Positions 20,885-30,428 of a stretch of DNA of 64,000 nucleotides are shown here, in pieces. A program made the translations under genes and the position numbers. The notes under the pieces are model-generated. The model was not told the origin of the DNA. It ran no database searches and worked only from the letters and a program-made list of their open reading frames with translations. The stretch comes from Neurospora tetrasperma FGSC 2508 (lineage: Eukaryota > Ascomycota > Sordariomycetes > Sordariales > Sordariaceae). Each line of letters opens with the position of its first letter. Within the stretch, counting starts at the first letter, position 1. The stretch covers positions 4,827,526-4,891,525 of the forward strand of contig NW_009799100.1 of NCBI RefSeq assembly GCF_000213175.1, read 5' to 3'.

Positions 20885-22906
20885 ATGCCGCATCCACTTG
20901 AGGAGTGGTTGCCTAACGACGCGCCTTGGGCGAGGCTCTCCACGGCCGTATTAGAGAAACAATGCACTATCCGCAATTTGCCGACCACGGGACACTCAAA
21001 GGATCTCGTACAACGTCTCTCAGCTTATAGCCAAGCTGAAATGAACACGTCCGACAACAAACGTCTTCACTCTTGGCTGACTTGGCCTGTCAACCGCGCA
21101 TCGTATGAGGTAGCCGCGTTAGCGGCGGGAAAAGCGAGGTTACAAGTTGTACGCGTTGTGGACAAACCTGGTCCCAAAAGGGACAGTTTAAGAAGGGATT
21201 TTGAGATCTGCGATGAACGACTGTGGCATAATCATGCCTGGGAGAAGCGAGAGCCTGTTACAGTTTCAATTGATACTGTTCTCCAATGTGATTGTCCTGT
21301 AAGTGCCTTCACAGTTCTATTTCTGATCAAAAAAAGGTCTGGCTCAAGAGGTTCACTAATGCATCCTAGGAAACGGGTCTTTGTGAGCACAAAATCTGTT
21401 CGTTTCACCTAAAATATTCTCCCCTTCAACTGTTGTGGTTCATATCATCTTCTAACAAATTCCATACAGTTATTTTGCGGTTTGTTCTTAACTGTCCCGA
21501 GCCTTATCTCTGGCAGAGAGCTTTGCTGCCTTCTGAACTTCAAACAATCTACCAGCATAGCCACGCCATTCGCGCTTTTGGCCCCAACAACTCGGAGATT
21601 CAAATCGGGATTTGCATGCTTTGCTTCCGAGATTATAACCAATCCCTGGATAAGGTATACCATTGCTTGCAATGCGGAAGAGGAATGCATTCCCAATGCA
21701 GCTTCAATTCCTGGCGAGTGAGAAAACCTATGAGAGAGGACACTTGCTGGATCTGCTACGATATCGAATGGGACATCGAGAAGTTTTCTTGGAGCAATCG
21801 GGTCTTACCCGCTGCTCCAAGCACTGCACCTGCTGTACCGGCACAAAATGAATCAGCAGTAAATGCTACCAGAGAGCTGATCCAGCGTACAGAGCCAGAG
21901 GACGATGACTCTAAAACCTTAAGCTCATCAAGCGACGAGGACTCCGAGGACTCCGAGGAGGTACTACCCGGCACCACTGCGTATCTCGACCGGGAATTTC
22001 CCTGGTTTTCGTCCTGGTTATCGTCTTCACGCAGCGCTTCTGACCCCGATAACCACTCTCCAATGCACCGGGAAAGCGCAATCAAAGCCATCTGGGGTCA
22101 TCAAGAAAAGCGCAGCACTGAGCACGTCCATTCAGAGTAATGAATCTATCCCATCTCCAGACGATCCAGCACTTATTTGGAAGGGAGCGCCGAGAACATG
22201 CGAGCAGCAGCACCAGGAGAAGAAGCGGCAGCAAACTGCTCTTCTGAATCTCTCTGCTACCCCGAGTCATGTCTTGTTTGCTCTGAATCCCAGCGAAGGC
22301 AATATGAAACCATTAGAAGTCGCCACTGCTCGTGATACCGCGAGAATTCCCGCTGGGGATTCTGCCTCTCCTCGCGCATCCTCTTCAGCTGTCCAGGCTC
22401 TTGCCTCCTCGGCTGTAACCACTACTGCTCAGCACAATCAAGCAGACACTACCTCCATTTCTGCTCACAATCCCTCAATCGCAGGCGGTATCTCCCATGC
22501 CCCCCAAGTCAGTGTTAACTCTACAACTGCTACTTCAACTAAATCTGCCGATGCTACCAGTGCTCAGCAAACTACCAGCATTGCCACCGACAATCCTGCA
22601 AGTCCTTCTGCACCTCTTCCGACTGACCATTCTGCTTCCACTCCCGTACTTTCTTCCTTGGGTATGCATGCCTGTGGAGACCATACAAAAGCAATGGAGC
22701 TCGTCCTGGAGTGCAGTCGTTTGGCAAAGAAATCTGTCGAGATTCAGAAGAAATCGGAGCGCGAGGCGAAGAGGAGGAAAAAGCGTAGACGAGAGATGAA
22801 GAAGACCAAGAGAAAGAGCAAGAAGAAAGTAAAGCGGCTCGAGAAAAAGATCGAGAGCTTGGAGAAGGAAGTGTTGAAGGCTTTGGCGGGCCCGGAGGTA
22901 GTGTAG
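20885..22906 (+). pseudogene. P5: SAP-SWIM-PHD family copy 5, frameshifted after the acidic tract
   Basis: Exons 20885-21298, 21370-21397 and 21470-22140 encode EWLPNDAPW, SAP helices (KQCTIRNLPTTGHSKDL), SWIM finger (C135, C137, C143, H145), FILRFVLNCPEPYLWQ block, PHD-like finger (CMLC, CLQC, HSQC, CWIC), and an acidic tract, then stop at 22140 after 370 residues. From about 21950 onward the family sequence continues in another frame: SIPSPDDPALIWK, a Ser/Thr/Ala-rich linker, then the basic coiled coil (KRRKKRRREMKKTKRKSKKK) to the TAG at 22906. The change of frame falls in or after a tandem GAGGACTCC repeat at 21939-21960, a likely slippage site. An intron from GTACTA at 21961 to TTCAG at 22135 would restore the frame, but its donor is weak. 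So this is a frameshifted gene, an assembly error or a poorly spliced gene. Confidence 0.65.
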
Positions 22907-23012
22907 GGGGCTGCTGCGTGAGGGAAAATTCGGTTTGTTGTTTGAGTAATGTATCATGCTTCAGAAAAGTACGGAAGACGCCTGTCTTTGCTCATACCTT
23001 GAGGGTTCGGTA

Positions 23013-23123
23013 AAGAGGCTCAAAAGGATGAACAAGAACCTCGTGAACCAGTTGATGAACTTGGCAGAACAGGACTCTGAGGAGGGCAGCTCCCGAGCTC
23101 CTTCCATGTTACACATGGAATGA
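23013..23123 (+). pseudogene. possible relic of a family C-terminal coiled coil
   Basis: A short frame reads KRLKRMNKNLVNQLMNLAEQ, then an acidic end and TGA. It resembles the basic coiled-coil tails of this array, but no other family part precedes it. It lies about 110 bases after the P5 stop. It could be chance. Confidence 0.25.
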
Positions 23124-23958
23124 CGGGCATTTGGCCATCATATGATCTTAGAATTTCCACCAAAGGGAGAAATACGGACCGAACCCAACTTCTCAAGTGG
23201 TGGAAGGCGCTGCTTGCGAGAAGTTGGGGAGTGTCTTTGTGGAGACCTGTTCATGGATGGCCATGCGCAGATGAAGCGATACGCGCTTATGACCATGAAG
23301 ACACAAACAACGAGAATAGAAGGTAATTCAATTTGAAAGCAAAAGTTACCTCTGTATTAGTAGTGTGCAATATGTGCCTAGGTGATTGATCTCCGTGGGA
23401 CATGTGTTTGATAAGGTTCTCGTTTTCCATTTCCTCCAATTTGCCGTGAAACGCAACGTACGAGGCAGGCGCAAGTTGAGAGAAATATTATCAATTTCGC
23501 CTACATGAAGCAGCGACATTTTGTTGGGATGAACTGGCCTGGAGGAGGATTGTGTAGTATGATGTGTACCTCTATGTATCAGCATATAGCAGCCCAATAA
23601 ATACGTCTAAAGGCATACTTTGAGACCTCACCCCGGTACCCGTCGGTCTCAGAGCTCTTTCCATCCTTGGGGCAAGTTCAGTATCCTTGCCCTGTGTACA
23701 AAGGTGTGACGCGTCGACGCGGCTCTGTTCTGGGTACGGGTGCTCTTACTGATTTTCTCTCTCCCACATCACCCATCTCCCTCTCGCGTACACAAAATCT
23801 TTTCGTGCAATTCACATTTTCACTCCTACCCCGCGACTTCTAAAACCACAACACTCTCCTCTTTCCATATTTCAAGGATTACTTGATTTCCTTTCTCGTT
23901 CCTCCCTCCGTTCAGCAACCCCGCTTACTTCTTTCATGGTTCACTTCGCCCTCAGAAA
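23124..23958. other. spacer and promoter of P6
   Basis: About 830 bases with no supported gene. The last 200 bases are CT-rich (CTCTCTCCCACATCACCC and similar), typical of a leader before a fungal start codon. The block shared by P3-P5 is not evident here. Confidence 0.5.
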
Positions 23959-25349
23959 ATGACCATGGAGCGCACCCTGCCGGCAGATTGGCGACGTGAT
24001 GATGCGCCTTGGGAAGAACTCCTGTTATCAACTCTGGAGAAGCGCTGTGCAGCGCGCAATCTTTCAGTCCTGGGCGGCCGTTCGGGGATGATAAAGCGAC
24101 TGGATCACTATCAAAAGTCCTTCGGCACTGAAAACAGGATGATGTCCTGGCGAAATCGATGGAGCGGTTCTTTGCATGAAGACACGTATGAACACGCTTT
24201 GCAGCTGGCGGATCGCACGAAGTTCCGGATTATACATGCCCAAAACATGATTAGTCAAGACACAGGTTATCATTACAAGCACTTCCATGTGACTCACGAG
24301 GGGGACGAACTTTTCGAGGTTGTGTTTGGCCGTTTACTCTGGTGTAACTGTAGAGGATGGAAGGATGCATGTGTCCACATAGTCTGTTAGTACAACGCAA
24401 TGCGTCTCTCACAGAAAAAGGTTGAACTACCTATACTTCATAGCATCGTTAACGTAACGCTGCAGATGTCCTCCGCTATGTCTTCAACTGCCCCGAGCCT
24501 CTCCGTTGGCAACGGTCCTTCCTTTCCACTGAGCTGGAGGACATTTACCGCCACAGCTACGCGGTTCGCACTCTGCTTCTTACCAATTGGAAAAGCCAGG
24601 ATCCTCTCTGTGCTCTCTGCTTCAAGGCCGTTGGTCCCACAGAAGGGCATTCGACCTGTTGCGTCACGTGTGGAAGAACGATGCACACCGAATGTGTGGG
24701 TGTTGCACAGAAAGCGAGAGCACTGACCAAGGAAGAGCAATGCTGGAGGTGCGAGGACGAGACTGAATGGGGTATCGACAAATACTGTGAGCCTGGACAA
24801 GTCCAGTATCCTCTGATTGTCCCTGGCACCAAAGCTGCCCCTCAGACACTACAGGGACCAGGTGGAAATACCGCTCAGCAGCACAATGAGCGCGAGGCAA
24901 GCGATGCTGCTGGCAGCAAAGGCTTTGGCTCATCACGCGGCGAAAACTCAGGTCAACGAGCCAACAATCCTCCTTCCATCAGCGCGGATCCTGTCCCTAG
25001 TACCGCTCCAGCTCCAGCTTCTGCTGCTACTTCCGATACCGCTCTGGCTCCGACTTCCGGTACTGCTTCCATCAAAAATCCCATTTCAACCACCACGAAC
25101 GCCAACAACAGCGACAGGGACTCAGCCAAACTAGTCCAAGATCACAACCATATGACAAAGAAATTAGCTGAGATGCGGAAGCGTGCCAAGCGTGAACATC
25201 AGAAACTTAACAAGAAGCATAAGAAGGAGATTAAAAAGCTCAGAAAGAAGAGCAAGCGAGAGCTCGAGAGGCTTATGAAGAAAAGTAAGAACATGGAGAA
25301 GAAGGCTAAAAGCTTGGGTGGAGGGCGTGAAGGGAATGATGACGCCTGA
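23959..25349 (+). CDS. P6: SAP-SWIM-PHD family protein, array copy 6 (intact, one intron)
   Basis: Two exons, 23959-24385 and 24466-25349, giving 436 residues, the shortest intact copy. Parts: RRDDAPW box, SAP helices (about residues 25-52), SWIM finger (C129, C131, C138, H140; loop RGWKDA), YVLRYVFNCPEPLRWQRSFL block, PHD-like finger (CALC, CVTC, HTEC, CWRC, then EDETEWGIDKYCE), a short Ala/Ser/Pro linker, and a basic coiled coil (KKHKKEIKKLRKKSKRELER). The intron found in the SWIM loop of P1-P5, P7 and P8 is absent here, while the intron after the SWIM His is kept. A second ATG two codons downstream has an equally good context (ACC ATG G). Probably functional. Confidence 0.82.
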
Positions 25350-26508
25350 ACAATTTGGACTGAGTGGGACTACTGCCCGAGAGAGCGGGATCTTTAATGA
25401 CAATACGTGGCTATTATTTGCTTGTCGAGGACGATACGATAACTATTTTGGAGTCGTGCGAGTATGGATTTGTTCAAGGGCTTGAGCGCTTGATGCCCTT
25501 ATGGCAAGGAGAGGCCGGAGCGAGTGATGATGCTATAACCTCGCTCACTGCGAGCGAGAGATGCATGGAGGAACACTGAGATGGGAATGTACAGATTGTT
25601 GAGGTAGATTGTCGGTTTGTGTTCATGTATCATTGAAGTCATGGTAAGATATGTCGGGAGATGTTGAGTACCCCCATGGCTTCGGTATGAGAATGTACGG
25701 GGAGTTGAGGATCCGTCAGACAAATAGATATGTCGGAAAGTGCTTTACACAAGAAAACAGAGAGAGAAAAAAAGGAGAAAAAAAAAGAAAAAATTTGAAA
25801 AGAGAAATCGCTTTGCTCCCAGGTTTCACTTCCTCTTCATGACCACCCGGGCGGTGGGTTGGTTGCCGAAGTGGTCGTCAAAGCAGACCGGACACAGATA
25901 GTGCAGCAACGCCCTGGTGTGGGTCAGAAAGGCCGATACTAAACTTAAAGGGATCACATTCCATGATTCAACATGCATAAAGCAGAGTCACTTGCCTTGG
26001 AAATTGTTCCTTTCAACAATTTACAGGAAGTCAGGTTCAAAGATATATCAAATCTGCTCGGATCGGCAATGAGAGTATACAAGTACCTCTACGTACCAAA
26101 CGTCTATTGTACTGACCGTGACCTGCTCGGTTTCTTTTCACAACCACTCGCTTGCTTGCTCAAAGTTGCTCCTTCCCACACTATCTGTAGTGTTAACATG
26201 CAAATGCAGGTGATTTCTGAATGCCGCCCTCCCTCGTCACCCCCACGGTCATCTTTCTTAGGACTACCACTGACGCCCGCGTTACTGCCTCTGCGGTCAG
26301 CATCGTCCTTATCTTCACCCTTCGTTTAGAATCTTTGCGTTGTTTCTTTCTGGATATTTAAAAGCAAAGAACCCCATGCCCGAATGCAAATCTTATCTAT
26401 TTCGCTTTCGTTTTCTTCTTCCTCCACTCGACAGATGTACCCGTCGATATCTTCAAGACCAGACTCTTATCCAAAATCAAACATACATCACCCATAATCG
26501 AGGCCAAA
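25350..26508. other. spacer between P6 and P7
   Basis: About 1.16 kb. It includes an A-rich tract at 25757-25805 and CT-rich leader sequence before P7. No supported gene. Confidence 0.5.
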
Positions 26509-27512
26509 ATGCAGTCAACGAACCCAGAACACACCCAAGGCTTTTCAGTCTCCAATCCGTTTACCAGATTCATTAATTATTGTCCCCACGACGTACCGTG
26601 GGAAAAAGTCACCAATGCCGAGGCTCTCAGGACCCATTGTTTGAGGCGTGGACTTCTGGACGATCGTGACGTTCCAGCACTCCAGCAACGCCTAAAGGAA
26701 TACCAACAAGCACACAAAGACGAGAACGAAGATCGAGGTGTGCCTTGGCGGCTTACTCCTGATGAAGCGTGGATACTCGCCAATGCGACCAGAACCAGGT
26801 GTCAGTTAATCCAGGTTGTGGACAAAAGCTATGTGGGTTCGTGGGGGCGTTGGCTTGAGAAGCGATTCACCCTCCACACCAGACGTTTGGGTCTCTTTAC
26901 CGTTATAATTCGCAAGAGCCCCACATGCTTCTGCCTAGGCAATGTTAGTTATCCTGCCCGCACTTGAGTTACTACCTGGAGCTAGATATAATAGCTTACC
27001 AACGTTCCCAGACCATCGAAGTCAATGGAAGACGAAGTTGCGAGCATATCCTTTACGTTCTCCGCCACATTCTTCGCTGCCCGGAACCGCTCCTTTAGCA
27101 AAATGCGTTTCTATTGGAGGAGCTGGATTACATCTTTGCCGCCAACCCTTTTTTCTACTTTTTCCCCAACCAAAACCCAGGGCGGGTGCCTCAAGTGAAC
27201 GTTGTCCCTTCCCCGGCATGCGTCATCTGCTTCCAGGAGGCCGGCTCCATTCCACTCCAGGAATGCACGAAATGTGGTCATATGGCTCACTGAGAGTGTT
27301 TCGACATCTTCAATAGTGCCAGAAAGCCTAGCCAGCCCAACATTTGCGTTCTCTGTGAAGACGAGAAGCACTGGGCTTGTCCTGAGTGGGTGTGTAGCCC
27401 CCAAAGCGAACCTGAAAAGTGGATAGACAAAGAACACATGGACAAATCCCTTCACGAGACCAAGCTGGCAGCAATGCTTAACTACGAGTATAAATCGAGA
27501 AGACACAAATGA
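26509..27512 (+). pseudogene. P7: SAP-SWIM-PHD family copy 7, two in-frame stops
   Basis: Exons 26509-26943 and 27012-27512. The protein has a box changed to YCPHDVPW, SAP helices, SWIM finger (C140, C142, C155, H157), YVLRHILRCPEPLL block, and a PHD-like finger (CVIC, CTKC, H..C, CVLC). TAG at 27096-27098 replaces the invariant Trp of LRWQ, and TGA at 27291-27293 lies between the zinc-binding His and Cys of the finger. The frame ends at 27512 with no linker or coiled coil. The intron after the SWIM His is absent, as in P8. Otherwise the frame is intact over 500 bases, so inactivation looks recent. Without read-through only about 170 residues would be made. Confidence 0.7.
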
Positions 27513-28589
27513 TGGACGAAACAAAACGACGGAAAAAAGGAGCCATATGGGCATAACGAACTACTCCGGAATCACATGCCTGAAAGAGGAACGCAAGTAT
27601 TGACGGATGGAAGATGCTGATAAAAGAGAGAACTTGGGCGGCAAGAAAGCGGGCTGTTGGCTTGAAGCGGAAGGACTGGAAGGCTATAAGGTTTTGAATA
27701 AGACGTATGCGGTAAGGCGCTTGAGTGTTCCTTAGATGAAAGGAATGGAAGCGGCTTTATCATGTCAATGGTGAGGGTGAAAGCAGTATTCGTTGAAGGT
27801 ATACTTTGACGTACCACGGCACAGGGCTCGAGGACAAATGGCTTGATGCTGATGCAAGATCGTGTATGCCCGGAAGATTGGCCCAGAGCTGAGGAGAGAT
27901 CGAGTTGATGGTGGTAATTGCCGCATCGGAAGGGACCAAGAGCGCATGTATATAGGCAGTATGTGTTTGAAAACACGTTCCTGGCATTCTTTAGTGAAAG
28001 TCTCTTCATTATGCATTCACCATCTGGTCGTGATGCCGTGTCAACAGCCGAGTGTCAAGCGACATGTCTGAGCCTCTGGAGATGTGACATGGCAGACAGT
28101 GGCCGTTTTTGTCGACCTTGACCACTCACTTGGATCCGCGAACCTGGAGTTCGGGCTTTCAGAGAAAACTATTGATCATTGCATGAACCAAATAAACGCC
28201 CATGAAAGAAGACTAGATGGTCACGACCCGGTGTTAACATCAACATGATACGGTAACGGCCTGACGCGTCCACCCCCGCGTAAACTTCGGTTCCCTGTGG
28301 ACAGTCGTCCTGCAACTCTTTCCTGCAACTTCCTGCACCTTCATTCGAGTTCCAACCCAACAACCTCAATCGTGCAGCTCTTTCTGGGGTGTCCACACAA
28401 CAAATCCATTGCGGCCATCTACGGTAGTGTACCTTGCTAAAAGCTTCGGTTCTTCTTCCACATCACCATTGCTCGTTACCTGCCTGCTAACTCGAGCACC
28501 GCAAACACGCCCTAGAGCGCCTATCCCTTTGTGGTTCTCCGAAAACAATGCCTTAGACGGACTCTCTCTCTCTAGTAGGTGATGCCAAC
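27513..28589. other. spacer after P7
   Basis: About 1.1 kb without a supported gene. Both strands carry short open frames of 60-145 codons with no domains, which I read as chance. Confidence 0.45.
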
Positions 28590-29103
28590 AATTACGCTTC
28601 CGACTCGAGAACTATCATCAGCGCCACAAACCCCAGGATCGTGCCCTTCCCCCCTGGCGCGTTGCAAAGAACATTCCTACATCAGAGCAGAGACCGAGGC
28701 TTTTGCGCAAACAATCGGGTGCTGAGATTACTCGATCGCAGCTGCTAGGGGAGGATCAAAAGCCATTTACATCTTGTTGGCGGGAGCGATACACATATGG
28801 CGGATCACGCCTATACACCTATGTTACAATCGGCAAAAACCCAACTGTTCACTGGGCTTCCAAGGTATGTGAGCGATTCAATCTTGCTGGTGCGCTTGAA
28901 GGATCTTTGCGCGACTGCTGGTGATGTTTGGGCGAATATGTAGAACACAAGACAGACGCCGGCTACAGAAACCGCACATCATCTACGTCCTGAAGTACAC
29001 CCTCGGCTGCCCGAAACCCCTGCGCTTCCAAACCGCGTTTCTCTTCGACGGACGAGTCAAGATCTTTCGGTATAGTACCGTCTTTGAGCTGATCGACCGC
29101 TAG
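28590..29103 (+). pseudogene. P7b: relic of a SAP-SWIM-PHD family copy
   Basis: Three family pieces lie in order. First, the tail of the SAP region (RLENYHQRHK, then a PPW-like end) near 28600. Second, a stretch aligning with the SWIM approach (LYTYVTIGKNPTVHW at 28815-28860), where the CxC ligands are replaced. A GTATGT donor follows at 28865, exactly at the conserved intron position. Third, the block PHIIYVLKYTLGCPKPLRFQ and FLFDGRVKIFRYSTVFEL at 28970-29100, ending in TAG at 29101. The start, SWIM ligands, PHD finger, linker and coiled coil are lost. This is the most decayed copy. Confidence 0.6.
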
Positions 29104-30428
29104 GGCTTTTATCTCCCTTGCGCTAGTTGGTCGCGGGAGCCCAAGATCCGTCTGCAATACCTCACCTGCCATACATTGACCCATATCGGATCTGCTCAAG
29201 TTGTTTCCGTTTCGCTTGTTTGGGACGGACAGCGTGAGATGACTCTCTATATCAGGCTTGGTCGAGGTATCAACAACCACGAGTAACTTTAAGAGAGACT
29301 ATGTGTTTAATTGCTTGTTAGAAGATGTCATGTGGCATCAGAGTTGGGTAACTCGACAATCGATGTCGAGTCGCATCGTGAATATGGGACTGGTGATCAA
29401 GCGACCTTCTCCGAAACAAAGATGATTTCCACGAAAAGAAAGAGTAGTATTTGAGCAACTGACAGTTTTAACGTTGCTTCAGGAAGTTTAGATCACGTTT
29501 CCTTGTGAGTGGACCCAAAGTTTTTTGTTTTCCTTTTTTTTGTGTGTTGTTTCATTGCTGTTGCTTTTCTCCTTTGCTTCATGAATCCATCTCCTGGAGC
29601 TCACTTGCTTCAGTGTCGAGCAGTTGTAATTTGAGTGGCATATCAATTCTCGGCGAACAGTCGAGCGCGCGTGGGAAGGATCGAGAAGAAAAGAAGGGAA
29701 AAAACCATGCGTTAATTGGTAATGAAAAACATGGAGAAAGTGATCAAAGGAGAAGGTGACAGGGCGCACGAGCTCCTTTCATGCTCAATTTCGCATATCA
29801 GCACGTTATCTCCTGTGACCAATTCTTCGACACTCCATGGTACATTGCACCCAACTTCTCCGTGGTTAGCAGTTGATAATTCTATCGTGAGGAATCAATG
29901 GGTAAAATGAGTTTGCGGTGCCATTCAGCTAGATTTCGGAGATTTCGGAAGGAGTGGCTGGCGCAGGCTCAGACGGGCCGGAACGGGTTTCGACCAAGGG
30001 CGCATGTTTCTGCCTTGCATGAAGCTTGAGGTGCGACCAACTTGGTCTTGGATATCGCAGCAGCGTACATCAAGTTCTGATGCGCGGCGGTAGAGAACTC
30101 GTCGGTGGGCTCGTGCTCAGTATCGCTTTTCATTCACTTGTCCTCTGACGGCCGTCCACCCCTACTCAAGTCCAGAGCTTACCTAAACTTCTTCACGCGA
30201 CGGGCGCTTGTCGGTCCTCCTTCTCCCCACAACAACAAACGAAGCTCGATAGTCGCTTTCTTTCCATCGCCTGACCATCATCGCTGCCTTTCTTGCCAGG
30301 CGTCTCCTCTCTACTTGCAACCACAGTCAACTGCAGTCGCTATCCGGTCATCATACTATCAGATACGCCACCTCCCTCCCAAGTCTCAAGACACGCCCAC
30401 GACTCACCTCTCACCTCCAGTAGAAACC
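29104..30428. other. spacer and promoter of P8
   Basis: About 1.3 kb with no supported gene. From about 30100 on it is CCT/ACC-rich and leads to the ATG at 30429 as a probable leader. An open frame continues upstream of that ATG to 30105, but its sequence (Ser/His/Pro-rich) has no family counterpart, so the later start was chosen. Confidence 0.5.
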
